The notes: generated by a model not told the origin, from the sequence alone. A stretch of 64,000 nucleotides of DNA from Scytonema millei VB511283 (GCF_000817735.3 NZ_JTJC03000004.1:310001-374000); one strand, 5' to 3'. Counted from the first letter of the stretch, positions 34,193 to 45,906 are shown. Program-made: numbers and translations.

Positions 34193-35410
34193 ATGTCAAC
34201 CGTTAGGGAAAAGAAAACTCAGTTTGAGGAGGAGTCAGGTGCGAAACCCAAGGGTTGGTGGCGGATCGCCTTAGCTCTAATTTTGGGAATAGCAACGGGA
34301 GCTTTGGCGCTGAGTAAATTTCAGCAGAGTCAAACCCCCGCACCTGCGCCCGTAACTCAAAAACCCCCAAAAATAGATGCTGTTAGTGCTTTAGGACGTT
34401 TAGAGCCGCGTGGGGATGTGGTTCAACTGTCTGCCCCTAGTTCTTCCTTTGCTCTGGAAGGCGCAAGAGTACTTCAGCTGATGGTCAGAGAGGGTGAAAG
34501 AGTACGCAGTGGTGATGTTATAGCCGTTTTAGATAACCGCGATCGCGCTTTGGCAGCTTTAGCCAAAGCCAAGGAAGATGTCAAAGTCGCTCAAGCAAAT
34601 TTAGCCAAAGTCAAAGCAGGGGCGCAAACCGGAGAAATTGAGGCACAGCAAGCAACGATCTCCCGCCTAGAAGCCGAACTCGCCGGACAACAGCAAGTCT
34701 TACGAGCAACAATTGCCCGCCTAGAAGCCGAGCAACGTAACGCCGCGATCGATTTGCAACGCTACCAGCAGTTGTATCAAAACGGTGCGATCTCCTCTCA
34801 AGAACTCGATCGCCGCAGTTTGAATGCTAAATCTGCTACCGAACAATTAAACGAAACTCAATCGACTCGCCAACAGACGATCGCGACGTTGCAAAGGCAA
34901 ATTGAAGCAGCAAAAGCGACTTTAAATAAAATTCAAGAAGTTCGTCCAGTGGACGTACAACTGGCACAATCTGAAGTTGACAGGGCGATCGCGGCGATGA
35001 AACAAGCTCAAGCAGACTTGACACTCGCTTACGTGCGCGCGCCAACTGGCGGCGAAATTCTCAAAATTCACACTCGCGCCGGAGAAAAGATCGGTTCCCA
35101 AGGCATTGCAGAAATGGGGCGCACCGAGCAAATGATCGCCATTGCCGAAGTCTTAGAAGAAGACATTGGTAAAATCCGCCTCGGTCAAAAAGCCGCAATC
35201 AGAAGCGAGAATCTTGCCTTCCCTGGAGAACTGAGAGGTACAGTCATTGACGTTGGCAGGCAGATCGGTAAACAAGACGCACTCGACAGCGATCCCGCCG
35301 CCGATGTCGATGCCAGAGTTGTAGAAATCAAAGTCGGTCTACCCCCAGAAGCCAGTCAACGAGTTTCCGGTCTTACTTACGCCAAAGTTATCGTCAAAAT
35401 TAATATTTGA
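34193..35410 (+). CDS. devB: DevB-type ABC exporter membrane fusion protein
   Basis: HlyD-family periplasmic adaptor of 405 residues from the ATG at 34193 (a TTG at 34148 is open but lacks support). It has one membrane helix, WWRIALALILGIATGALAL, then the lipoyl/barrel half VSALGRLEPRGDVVQLSAP. Next come long coiled-coil hairpin helices, about residues 125-270, with EAELAGQQQVLRATIARLEAE. The second half ends with the beta-barrel. In Anabaena DevBCA exports heterocyst glycolipids with TolC; related sets occur in non-heterocystous species and move other lipids or stress products. It heads a devB-devC-devA operon. Confidence 0.9.
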   Translation: MSTVREKKTQFEEESGAKPKGWWRIALALILGIATGALALSKFQQSQTPAPAPVTQKPPKIDAVSALGRLEPRGDVVQLSAPSSSFALEGARVLQLMVREGERVRSGDVIAVLDNRDRALAALAKAKEDVKVAQANLAKVKAGAQTGEIEAQQATISRLEAELAGQQQVLRATIARLEAEQRNAAIDLQRYQQLYQNGAISSQELDRRSLNAKSATEQLNETQSTRQQTIATLQRQIEAAKATLNKIQEVRPVDVQLAQSEVDRAIAAMKQAQADLTLAYVRAPTGGEILKIHTRAGEKIGSQGIAEMGRTEQMIAIAEVLEEDIGKIRLGQKAAIRSENLAFPGELRGTVIDVGRQIGKQDALDSDPAADVDARVVEIKVGLPPEASQRVSGLTYAKVIVKINI

Positions 35411-35545
35411 GGGAGCAGGGAGTAGGGAGCAGGGAGTAGGGGGACAAGGGAGAGAAGTCGTAAGTCGTAAGTCGTAAGTCGTAAGTCAAACGCCTCTTGC
35501 CCCTCGCCTCTTAACAAATGACCAATGACCAATGACAAATCAAAA
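35411..35545. repeat. Heptamer repeats between devB and devC
   Basis: GGGAGCA/GGGAGTA units, TCGTAAG units (35458-35487) and ATGACCA/ATGACAA units (35517-35545). The last supply spurious in-frame starts for devC. Confidence 0.8.
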
Positions 35546-36712
35546 ATGACAAAATTTATTAAACGCAAAATTCCGTTAGCTTGGTTGCAATTGACTAGGG
35601 AAAAACCTCGTCTTATCGTCGCACTAGCTGGAATTGCTTTTGCTGATATTCTCATGTTTATGCAACTGGCTTTTCAGCAAGCTTTATTTGATAGTAACGT
35701 ACGTTTGCATTCTAGTTTAGATGGCGAAATTGTCTTAATTAATCCTCAATCTAACGCCATCAATTTTTTAGAAAGCTTCTCTCAAAGACGCTTATATCAA
35801 ACTTTAGCACTTTCAGAAGTTGCGTCAGTACATCCGATCTATTTAGGCTTGACTGAATGGAAAAACCCCGAGACTAGAGCGCTGGCTGAGGTTTTAGTGA
35901 TTGGAACTAATCCTAGAGATAAAGTTTTCAATTTACCAGGGGTACAGCAAAATATAGAAAAAATTAAATTGCCCGATGTCGTCCTTTTCGATCGCGGCTC
36001 TCGACCGGAGTTTGGCGCGATCGCATCTGAGTTCGAGCAAGGAAAAAAGATTACAGCCGAGGTAGGCGGACGACGGATTAAAGTAGGAGGAATAGCTGAG
36101 TTAGGAGCATCTTTTGGTTCTGATGGTAATTTAATTACTAGCGACCAAAATTTTTTGCGCTTATTTAAAAACCGAAAATATGGCTTAATCGATCTAGGCG
36201 TTATTAAATTAAAACCAGCGGCAAATGCTGAGGTAGTTTTAGAAAAGCTGCGGCAATATTTACCGGATGATGTCAAAGTCTTCTCTAAACAAGAATTTGT
36301 CGATTACGAGAAAGATTACTGGGCGCGCAGTACTCCAATTGGGTTTATCTTTACACTGGGAACAATTATGGGTTTCATTGTCGGAACTGTAATTGTTTAT
36401 CAAATTCTTTATAGTGAGGTTTCCGACCATTTATCTGAATATGCTACTTTAAAAGCGATGGGGTATACGCAAACCTATTTATTGTTAGTCGTTTTTCAAG
36501 AAGCTTTGATCTTAGCCAGTTTAGGTTATGTACCAGGATTTGCTTTTGCAATTTTACAATACAATTTAGCTAGAAATGCAACTCTATTGCCAATTTTTAT
36601 GACTGCTAGTCGAGCAGTTATGGTATTTTTATTAACGGTTCTCATGTGTTTTATTTCCGGTTTTATTGCCGTGCGTAAACTACGGTCTGCCGATCCAGCA
36701 GATATTTTCTAG
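35546..36712 (+). CDS. devC: DevC-type ABC exporter permease
   Basis: 388 residues from the ATG at 35546. FtsX/MacB-like topology: an N-terminal helix in PRLIVALAGIAFADILMFMQLAFQQALF, a large extracytoplasmic domain (about 45-265), then three membrane helices near 272-298, 320-345 and 355-378, ending FIAVRKLRSADPADIF. The GTVIVYQILYSEVSDHLSEYATLKAMGYTQ loop is the DevC hallmark. An upstream ATG at 35525 falls in ATGACCA repeat DNA and adds MTNDKSK, which I consider spurious. It acts with DevB and DevA. Confidence 0.9.
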   Translation: MTKFIKRKIPLAWLQLTREKPRLIVALAGIAFADILMFMQLAFQQALFDSNVRLHSSLDGEIVLINPQSNAINFLESFSQRRLYQTLALSEVASVHPIYLGLTEWKNPETRALAEVLVIGTNPRDKVFNLPGVQQNIEKIKLPDVVLFDRGSRPEFGAIASEFEQGKKITAEVGGRRIKVGGIAELGASFGSDGNLITSDQNFLRLFKNRKYGLIDLGVIKLKPAANAEVVLEKLRQYLPDDVKVFSKQEFVDYEKDYWARSTPIGFIFTLGTIMGFIVGTVIVYQILYSEVSDHLSEYATLKAMGYTQTYLLLVVFQEALILASLGYVPGFAFAILQYNLARNATLLPIFMTASRAVMVFLLTVLMCFISGFIAVRKLRSADPADIF

Positions 36713-36714
36713 TA

Positions 36715-36817
36715 GATCCCCTCAACCCCCCTTAGAAAGGGAGGCTAAGAGAGATTCTCAATTGCAAAGAGAAACCAAGAGAGTTTCCCCCTTTTTAAGG
36801 GGGACGGAAGGGGGATC
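36715..36817. repeat. GATC-bounded palindromic element between devC and devA
   Basis: Begins GATCCCCTCAACCCCCCTTA and ends AAGGGGGACGGAAGGGGGATC, so the outer arms are inverted. The centre holds a second pair, ATTCTCAATTGC and its near-direct partner. It occupies almost the whole devC-devA gap and would form a long hairpin in the operon transcript. Confidence 0.75.
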
Positions 36818-36836
36818 TAATATAGGGAGCGAGTAA

Positions 36837-37511
36837 ATGAAAGAACCTGCGATCGCTATCCATAATCTCAATCACTACTATGGTAAAGGGGCGCTGAGAA
36901 AGCAGATATTATTTGATATTAATTTAGAGATTCACGCTGGAGAAATTACCCTGGTGACTGGAGCATCAGGATCGGGAAAGACAACATTACTGACTTTAAT
37001 TGGTTGTTTGCGTTCCGTGCAAGAAGGAAGTTTAAAAATTTTAGGTAAAGAACTTTTGGGTACGAGCGAAAAACAACTAGTCAAATTTCGTCGGCAGATT
37101 GGTTATATCTTTCAAGCTCATAATTTATTAGGATTTTTAACAGCAAAACAAAACGTACAAATGTCAGTTGAATTAGATTGCGAGCTATCTCCATCAGCCG
37201 CTGAGGCTAGATCGAAAGCTATATTACAAACTGTAGGTTTAGCTCATCGAATTGATTACTATCCAGACAATCTTTCTGGAGGACAAAAACAACGAGTTGC
37301 GATCGCCCGTGCTTTGGTCAATCATCCAAAAATTGTCCTCGCAGACGAACCTACAGCTGCATTGGACAAGCAATCGGGACGCGATGTCGTCGAACTCATG
37401 CAATCTCTAGCTAAAGAACAGGGATGTACGATTTTGATGGTGACTCACGACAACAGAATTCTCGATATTGCCGATCGCATAATTGACATGGAAGACGGTC
37501 GTTTAACCTAA
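36837..37511 (+). CDS. devA: DevA-type ABC exporter ATP-binding protein
   Basis: 224-residue ATPase of the MacB/LolD type. Walker A is TGASGSGKTTLLTLIG, the Q-loop YIFQAHNLLGFLTAKQNV, the ABC signature LSGGQKQRVAIARALV, and Walker B IVLADEPTAALD. It also has the H-loop MVTHDNRI. All catalytic residues are present. It is the third gene of the DevBCA exporter. The 20-base spacer from the preceding palindrome contains GGGAG close to the ATG. Confidence 0.93.
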   Translation: MKEPAIAIHNLNHYYGKGALRKQILFDINLEIHAGEITLVTGASGSGKTTLLTLIGCLRSVQEGSLKILGKELLGTSEKQLVKFRRQIGYIFQAHNLLGFLTAKQNVQMSVELDCELSPSAAEARSKAILQTVGLAHRIDYYPDNLSGGQKQRVAIARALVNHPKIVLADEPTAALDKQSGRDVVELMQSLAKEQGCTILMVTHDNRILDIADRIIDMEDGRLT

Positions 37512-37593
37512 AGAATTGCCAACAAACAAATAAAGAATCGACAACCATATTGATAATCAGCGACTGATTGAAGCGATAGGCTATTTTTAATCA

Positions 37594-37722
37594 AGTCAAA
37601 AGTCAAAAGTCAAAAGTCAAAAGTCAAAAGTCAAAAGTCAGAAGTCAGAATTAAAATCAACTGTCAACTGCTAACTGTCAACTGTCAACTGATAACTGAT
37701 AACTGATAACTGATAACTGAAA
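37594..37722. repeat. AAAAGTC and TGATAAC heptamer arrays
   Basis: About seven AAAAGTC units, then ACTGTCA units, then five TGATAAC units that stop a few bases before the GAF protein start. Confidence 0.9.
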
Positions 37723-37726
37723 GAAT

Positions 37727-40744
<3,018 letters not shown>

Positions 40745-40769
40745 GTTTACTTTAGATCTTATACTAGGC

Positions 40770-40898
40770 GACTGTAAGTCGCGGCTACACAGACAAAACC
40801 TACCTGCGCAGGTTTCAAAGCCTCTGTGTTTCACTAGTTGCCTTGCGGACTAGCCTGCGGCAAGCCGCTGCGCGTCTACGCTTGTGTAGGCGCGAATT
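40770..40898. repeat. Palindromic repeat cluster between convergent genes
   Basis: A nested hairpin at 40787-40829 has outer arms ACACAGA/TCTGTGT and inner arms AAACCT/AGGTTT around CCTGCGCAGG. It is followed by a second complex element (40840-40898) with GCGGCAAGCCGC and GGCGCGAATTCTATTCGCC-type palindromes. Such elements are common between genes in large cyanobacterial genomes and may also terminate transcription from both sides. Confidence 0.65.
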
Positions 40899-41786
40899 CT
40901 ATTCGCCAAACCTTGGCTCATTACCCATTTCCGTTCTCAATCTCTGTTCTAAATTTTGCAGATCTAAGCCTAAATTTCTCAATACTATTACTCCCATGCC
41001 TTGCCCTTCACGGAGAATTCCTAATAATAAATGTTCCGTGCCAATATGCCGATGTTTGAATTCTCGCGCCTGTTGCAGTGCAAGTTCTAAACACTGCTTT
41101 GCCCTTGGGGTAAAGGGAATTTCTGGTGGCGAACCCGTACCTCTACCAATTCTTTTTTCTACTTCAACTCTAGTATTCTCAAAATTAACTCCCATTGAAG
41201 TCAGAATTCTTGCAGTCATTCCACTTTGTTCGCCAATTATGCCCAGTAATAACTGTTCTGTACCAATGTAATGATGTTTCAAGCGCTTAGCTTCATATTG
41301 AGCTAGAATAATTGCTTGAATTGCCTGTTGAGTAAATCTTTCAAATCCTATAGGTAAGGCAACTCGATCGAAAATACTGCCAAAAAAACCTTCTAGCGAT
41401 CGCAAAAATCCTTCAAACATAAATCCTCCATAAGTAGATTCATTTTGAATTAGTTCCGCAGATGAGTATGTTTCATCTGCTTTTGAGGTACGTTGGCGAA
41501 TACTGCAACCGTTGTACAAAAAGGACAATAAATCTTCCATCGTTGCAGCATTGGCAGAATACCAAAGAAATTGTTTATCTCTCTTAGCATTTACTAAACC
41601 TTCATGCCGTAACTTTTCCAAATGGTGTGAAAGGGTGGAATTGGGAATATTCAGCACCGCTTGAATCTCCCCTACTGTCCTTCCTTCTGGATAAGCAGCA
41701 AACAGCGATCGCATAATCTCCAGCCGAGGTTCCGATCCCAGTGCCGCAAAAATATCTGCGTACTGAGCTGTCTCTTTATTTTCCAT
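40899..41786 (-). CDS. ArsR-type winged-helix regulator fused to Clp N-domain
   Basis: 295 residues with an unusual fusion. Residues 1-95 form an ArsR-like winged helix: FAALGSEPRLEIMRSLF, then VGEIQAVLNIPNSTLSHHLEKLRHEGLV. No Cys metal-binding pair is present in the recognition helix. A linker of about 45 residues follows. Residues 145-295 are a Clp_N domain with both repeats, FTQQAIQAIILAQYEAKRLK with HYIGTEQLLLGII, and FTPRAKQCLELALQQAREFK with HRHIGTEHLLLGIL. No AAA+ ATPase part is present. The Clp_N half is like that of ClpC, which binds adaptors and McsB-type marks. The protein may couple DNA binding to proteostasis signals; that is inference. Confidence 0.85.
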   Translation of the reverse strand: MENKETAQYADIFAALGSEPRLEIMRSLFAAYPEGRTVGEIQAVLNIPNSTLSHHLEKLRHEGLVNAKRDKQFLWYSANAATMEDLLSFLYNGCSIRQRTSKADETYSSAELIQNESTYGGFMFEGFLRSLEGFFGSIFDRVALPIGFERFTQQAIQAIILAQYEAKRLKHHYIGTEQLLLGIIGEQSGMTARILTSMGVNFENTRVEVEKRIGRGTGSPPEIPFTPRAKQCLELALQQAREFKHRHIGTEHLLLGILREGQGMGVIVLRNLGLDLQNLEQRLRTEMGNEPRFGE

Positions 41787-41858
41787 ATTTCTAGTTTAAT
41801 CGAAATGAAAAGAATGTCAATTAAAGGTTCTCCACACACATCAGTAACAGGGCATTAT

Positions 41859-42194
41859 CTAAAGATACTCAATCCATCCTTTCATCTCATCAGGAGTCAG
41901 CACCTCGTAAATCAGAATCAAGCTACGAATAATCTCTCCGAGAGTGCGAACATCCTTTTTACAAAAAGCAATACCCCAATGCTCTGTGGTTTGACTGGCA
42001 ATTTTGAGGAAATCCGTATCGTACGTTACAATAATACGCCCTTGCTGACAAGCAAATGCTAATTGTGCCTCATCTGTTTGTCCCCTTAACCCCATCTCTA
42101 CTGTCGTTGTGACATCAATCAATTGACGGCGTAGAGCTAGAGCAATATCAGGATCGACGTTTTCATCCAAATGGAAACGAATGCGGTTACTCAC
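41859..42194 (-). CDS. DUF5615 PIN-like toxin
   Basis: 111 residues with a PIN-like nuclease fold of the DUF5615 type. Acidic residues expected for metal binding are in RFHLDENVDPDIA and in IVTYDTDFLKIA. Its start overlaps the end of the DUF433 gene by 8 bp (42187-42194), so the two are translationally coupled. DUF433-DUF5615 pairs are recognised as putative type II toxin-antitoxin modules in cyanobacteria. RNase activity is by family and not shown. Confidence 0.82.
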   Translation of the reverse strand: MSNRIRFHLDENVDPDIALALRRQLIDVTTTVEMGLRGQTDEAQLAFACQQGRIIVTYDTDFLKIASQTTEHWGIAFCKKDVRTLGEIIRSLILIYEVLTPDEMKGWIEYL

Positions 42195-42498
42195 CTCTCA
42201 AAGCCTTCAGCTTTGCTTGTAGTCTAGAAGGACGACTGTGCATCAAAGCATTGACAAATGCTTCATCTGCCTGCATTTGCTGCTCGATTTCGGCTTGGCG
42301 ATCGTAGTAATATGCCATTGCTGCATAAACAGATGCTAAGGGGAGATCGTACTTACCTGCAATTAATTCCAATGACTGTCCCATCTGCAAATACATCATG
42401 GCAATATCTGCCACTGTGATGCGGGTTCCAGCAATTCTTGGCTTTCCACCCCGTATTTCTGGTGTAATTTCGATGTACCGATTCAGTGTAACTTCCAT
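42187..42498 (-). CDS. DUF433 antitoxin-like protein
   Basis: 103 residues. The DUF433 core is ITPEIRGGKPRIAGTRITVADIAMMYLQMG, followed by a second helix-turn-helix-like part YDLPLASVYAAMAYYYDRQAEIEQQM. It precedes and overlaps the DUF5615 gene, the usual antitoxin-first order. The C-terminal helical tail (about 70-103) would be the toxin-binding part. It begins 9 bp after the pyrB stop on the same strand, so the module may be read from the pyrB transcript as well as its own promoter. Confidence 0.82.
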   Translation of the reverse strand: MEVTLNRYIEITPEIRGGKPRIAGTRITVADIAMMYLQMGQSLELIAGKYDLPLASVYAAMAYYYDRQAEIEQQMQADEAFVNALMHSRPSRLQAKLKALRGE

Positions 42499-42507
42499 AG
42501 TAATATT

Positions 42508-43563
42508 TTAAACCTTACCCCCACCCATCAGGTATAACAGCGCCATTCGCACCGCTACCCCACTCGTCACCTGTTGGGAAATCAAACTGAATTGAGGATC
42601 GTCCATCAGATCGGAACTAATTTCTACACCACGATTGACAGGACCTGGGTGTAAAACTTTGACATCAGGTTTACAAAATTGTAGGCGATCGCGCGTAATT
42701 CCAAATGACTGATGGTACTCTCTAATACTGGGTAAAAGATGCTGCGTCATGCGTTCCCTTTGCAACCGCAGTGTCATCACAAAATCTGCATCTTGTAATG
42801 CAGGTTCGATTTGCCAATGTAAGAATAATTTGCGATTTGGCTGATAGTTGACAGTTGACAGTTGATTATGGTTTCCCCGATCTCCCTCACTCCTCGCTCC
42901 TCGCTCCTCACTCCTCGTATCAACAAACTCCCCAAACAACTGCGGTAACAAAGTCGGTGGTGCGGCGAGGTGGACTTCTGCCCCGCTAGCGGTTAAGCTC
43001 CAGATATTCGATCGCGCTACCCGTGAATGAAGAATATCCCCGACGATCGCAATTTTTTTCCCCTGTAACAGTTCCAAGCGCGGACGATCGGGATCGAGCA
43101 GAGTGCAAATTGTAAATAGGTCGAGTAAAGCTTGAGAAGGATGTTCGTGCTGTCCGTCCCCAGCATTTAAGACTCCGACGCGGACACCCAAGCGATCCAT
43201 TTCAGCTGCGATCGCTTGAGGAACTCCCGCTTCTCGATGGCGGATCACCATCATATCGGTTCCCATTGCCAAGTAGGTTTTTGCTGTGTCTAATATTGTT
43301 TCTCCCTTCGTCAAAGAAGAGGTAGAGGCGGTAAAGTTTAGCGTATCTGCCGATAAACGTTTGGCTGCTAATTCAAAACTGCTGCGGGTACGAGTCGAAG
43401 ATTCAAAAAATAAATTCGTTACCACCTGTCCTTGTAAGGTTGGGACTTTCTTCGTCCGCCGCGTCAACACCTCTCGAAAACTCGCAGCGGTCTGCAACAC
43501 CGTGTTGTATTCTTCCGGCGTAAAATCTTCTAGGGACAAAATGTGATGGCGATTCCAAATCAT
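42508..43563 (-). CDS. pyrB: Aspartate carbamoyltransferase PyrB (with repeat insert)
   Basis: Catalyses carbamoyl-aspartate formation in pyrimidine synthesis. From the ATG at 43563 it has 351 residues. Carbamoyl-phosphate motif [19 protein letters not shown], then GMKV-equivalent [44 protein letters not shown], and [11 protein letters not shown] with [12 protein letters not shown] are all present. Between FGEFVD and [14 protein letters not shown] lies an insert of about 28 residues ([25 protein letters not shown]) encoded by GGAGTGA/GGAGCGA and GTTGACA heptamers. The frame is kept and all active-site motifs survive. An upstream start (43614) lies in repeats and is rejected. Confidence 0.93.
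   Translation of the reverse strand: MIWNRHHILSLEDFTPEEYNTVLQTAASFREVLTRRTKKVPTLQGQVVTNLFFESSTRTRSSFELAAKRLSADTLNFTASTSSLTKGETILDTAKTYLAMGTDMMVIRHREAGVPQAIAAEMDRLGVRVGVLNAGDGQHEHPSQALLDLFTICTLLDPDRPRLELLQGKKIAIVGDILHSRVARSNIWSLTASGAEVHLAAPPTLLPQLFGEFVDTRSEERGARSEGDRGNHNQLSTVNYQPNRKLFLHWQIEPALQDADFVMTLRLQRERMTQHLLPSIREYHQSFGITRDRLQFCKPDVKVLHPGPVNRGVEISSDLMDDPQFSLISQQVTSGVAVRMALLYLMGGGKV
42838..42921. repeat. Heptamer repeats inserted in pyrB
   Basis: GTTGACA units (42846-42864) and CTCCTCG/CTCCTCA units (42890-42917) inside the coding sequence. About 84 bp, which is a multiple of three, between two conserved blocks of the enzyme. Confidence 0.8.
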
Positions 43564-43738
43564 GGGGAGCAGGGAGAAGAGAGCTGAGGGAGCGATCGGG
43601 AGCTGAGGGAGCAAAACAATTCACGCATTCACGCATTCAAAATTCTTACACCCCACACTTCCCACACCCTACACCCTACACCCTACACCCTATCTACTAC
43701 CAGCCACTAGTCACTGTCAACCGTCAACCAACAACCAA
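43564..43738. repeat. Heptamer repeats between pyrB and a response regulator gene
   Basis: GGGAGCA, CTGAGGG-type, ACCCTAC/ACCCCAC, and GTCAACC units. The array starts immediately before the pyrB ATG and reaches the stop of the regulator gene. Confidence 0.75.
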
Positions 43739-44104
43739 TTACCCATTAAAAAGACTGTTAATTGCTGAGAGCAATTCGTTTAAGTTTACTGGTTTATGAA
43801 AGTAACCGTCAGCCCCTTGTTGTAAAGCACGGCGACGAGTTGCCATATCTGCTTCAAATGAAAGAAACCAGATAGGTATACTAGCTGTAATCGGTTCATC
43901 ACGCAACTGTCTTAAAATTTCGTATCCATTTTGTTCTGGCAGCTCCAGTTCGCAAATAATTAAGTTTGGCTGTTGTTCTCTGGCTAATTGTAAGCCCGAG
44001 CGACTATTATCTGCGGTCAAAACCTGAAAGTTATTCAAGGCGAAAAAGTCAGAAATTAATAGTAGAGAATATTCATCATTATCAATTACTAGAATTTTCC
44101 TCAC
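43739..44104 (-). CDS. Single-domain response regulator
   Basis: 121-residue CheY-like receiver. Acidic pocket IDNDEYS near the start, the phospho-acceptor region in LIICELELPEQNG, then the conserved Ser/Thr position in PIWFLSFEAD and Lys in GYFHKPVNLNEL. The canonical acceptor Asp is replaced: the sequence is ICELELP where most receivers have xxDxxMP. Glu at this position may mimic phosphorylation or abolish it, so it may act without a kinase. There is no output domain. It has its own upstream region of 550 bp. Confidence 0.82.
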   Translation of the reverse strand: MRKILVIDNDEYSLLLISDFFALNNFQVLTADNSRSGLQLAREQQPNLIICELELPEQNGYEILRQLRDEPITASIPIWFLSFEADMATRRRALQQGADGYFHKPVNLNELLSAINSLFNG

Positions 44105-44669
44105 TGCTATCTCGCGATAAACTTCATCTCAGAACAGAATTAGTACCTACCTCACACTAATTTGGAGATTTTGACTGCAATCCCAAGTAGTTCGTAGTAA
44201 TTACGGACTTGTTTTTACAACTTTGTAACGCTATAACTTTTGTTATACAGTATCATATTATACCTCAGTTTTACTAAACTAACTTTTTTAGTAATGTATA
44301 GACAGTCCAAATTTATTCGCACGCTAGTGTTATAGCAATTCTCGATTGCGTGCGTGACACTTGTAGGGGCGCACGGCTGCGCGCCCTTATAGATCGGATC
44401 GTGTGTTTTACCCAATTGAAAACCGCTATATAATAAAGCGCTTCAGATTTTCATCCGCTTTAAACTAGTATTTAAACTAGTAATAAACTTCACAAAGAGC
44501 GTGGGTAAATTCTCTTCTACACGGATGCGATCGATTAGACGATAAACAACGCGGCAATGACGATGAGTTGATGTAGCAGTCCGATTGGTACATTAGAGCG
44601 ATCGCGCTTTGAGAAAGGTAGCCAAACAGCTTACGATCGAGAATAGAGACGCTTATGGGGAAACACTGC
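44105..44669. other. Divergent 550-bp intergenic region
   Basis: Between the response regulator and ispH. It holds a TATAAC-TTTT-GTTATA hairpin (44232-44247), copy C of the 28-bp palindrome (44363-44390) and scattered HIP1-like sites. The ispH promoter must be in the right half. No gene or RNA is recognised. Confidence 0.55.
44363..44390. repeat. 28-bp palindrome family, copy C
   Basis: Reads GTAGGGGCGCACGGCTGCGC with a slightly degenerate right end (GCCCTTAT). Confidence 0.75.
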
Positions 44670-45863
44670 ATGGATACGAAAGCTTTTAAACGATCGCTCC
44701 AACACTCGGAAAACTATCATCGTAAAGGGTTCGGTCATGAAGCTGAAGTTTCTGAGATGTTGCAGTCGGAATATCAAAGCAATCTGGTGCAGCAAATCCG
44801 AGATAACGGCTATACTCTGCAACAAGGTGACGTAACAATTCGCTTAGCCGAGGCATTTGGTTTTTGCTGGGGAGTAGAACGAGCCGTAGCAATGGCATAC
44901 GAGACGCGCCAACATTTCCCCACGCAGCGGATCTGGATTACCAACGAAATCATCCACAACCCCTCTGTTAATCAGCGGTTGCAGGAAATGCAAGTCGGGT
45001 TCATTCCAGTTATTGCCGGAGTCAAAGACTTTTCTGTTGTGGAATCGGGAGATGTCGCGATCCTACCTGCTTTTGGGGCTAGCGTGCAGGAAATGCAGAT
45101 GCTTCAAGAGAAAAATTGCAAGATTGTCGATACGACTTGCCCTTGGGTTGCTAAAGTCTGGAATACTGTCGAAAAGCACAAGAAAAGTGAGTATACGTCG
45201 ATTATTCACGGCAAGTACAACCACGAAGAAACCATCGCCACCAGTTCTTTTGCAAATAAGTATTTAGTCGTGCTAAACATGGCACAAGCCGAATATGTGT
45301 GCAATTACATCTTGAATGGTGGTAATCGCGACGAATTTATGGCAAAATTCAGCCGTGCTTGTTCGGCAGGATTCAATCCCGATACAGATCTCGAAAAAGT
45401 TGGGATTGCCAACCAAACCACCATGCTCAAAAGCGAAACCGAGCAAATCGGCAAACTATTCGAGCGCACAATGATGCGAAAGTACGGTCCCGATACGCTA
45501 AACCAACACTTTATCAGCTTTAACACCATCTGCGATGCTACCCAAGAACGGCAAGACGCGATGTTTCAATTAGTCGAAGAAAAGTTAGACCTGATGGTGG
45601 TGATTGGTGGTTTCAACTCTTCTAACACGACTCACTTACAAGAAATCGCGATCGAGCATCAAATTCCCTCATATCATATTGACAGTGCCAACCGCATCGG
45701 TACAGCGAATCAGATCGAGCATCGCTTACTCAGTGGCGAGATTGTAGCTACAGAAAATTGGTTGCCTAGTGGCAAAATTACTGTAGGCATTACTTCCGGT
45801 GCTTCTACACCCGATAAGGTTGTGGCTGACGTGGTAGAGAAGATTTTTGCGCTCAAAATGTAG
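44670..45863 (+). CDS. ispH: 4-hydroxy-3-methylbut-2-enyl diphosphate reductase IspH
   Basis: Last enzyme of the MEP isoprenoid pathway; it reduces HMBPP to IPP and DMAPP using a [4Fe-4S] cluster and ferredoxin. From the ATG at 44670 (GGGGA upstream) it has 397 residues. This is the longer cyanobacteria/plant form, with the N-terminal [20 protein letters not shown]. The three cluster cysteines are in [23 protein letters not shown] and [14 protein letters not shown]. The substrate-binding segment [11 protein letters not shown] and the end [14 protein letters not shown] are intact. An ATG at 44655 is possible but less well placed. A long palindrome follows the gene. Confidence 0.95.
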   Translation: MDTKAFKRSLQHSENYHRKGFGHEAEVSEMLQSEYQSNLVQQIRDNGYTLQQGDVTIRLAEAFGFCWGVERAVAMAYETRQHFPTQRIWITNEIIHNPSVNQRLQEMQVGFIPVIAGVKDFSVVESGDVAILPAFGASVQEMQMLQEKNCKIVDTTCPWVAKVWNTVEKHKKSEYTSIIHGKYNHEETIATSSFANKYLVVLNMAQAEYVCNYILNGGNRDEFMAKFSRACSAGFNPDTDLEKVGIANQTTMLKSETEQIGKLFERTMMRKYGPDTLNQHFISFNTICDATQERQDAMFQLVEEKLDLMVVIGGFNSSNTTHLQEIAIEHQIPSYHIDSANRIGTANQIEHRLLSGEIVATENWLPSGKITVGITSGASTPDKVVADVVEKIFALKM

Positions 45864-45870
45864 AAACGTG

Positions 45871-45906
45871 AAATGTAGAGACGTGACATGTCACGTCTCT
45901 ACATTT
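45871..45906. terminator. Perfect 36-base palindrome, bidirectional terminator or repeat
   Basis: The halves AAATGTAGAGACGTGACA and TGTCACGTCTCTACATTT are exact inverses with no loop. It lies between convergent ispH and the SufR-like gene and covers the last codons of the latter (stop at 45899-45901). GTAGAGACG...CGTCTCTAC palindromes are widespread in large cyanobacterial genomes, so it is probably a dispersed element used as a terminator. No long T-run follows. Confidence 0.7.

Noticed and set aside
36715-36817. An insertion sequence between devC and devA
   Set aside because: It has inverted ends but is 103 bp long and has no transposase; it is a palindromic repeat.
40843-41271. 142-residue plus-strand open frame
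   Set aside because: It is antisense to the well-supported ArsR-ClpN gene and has no family features.
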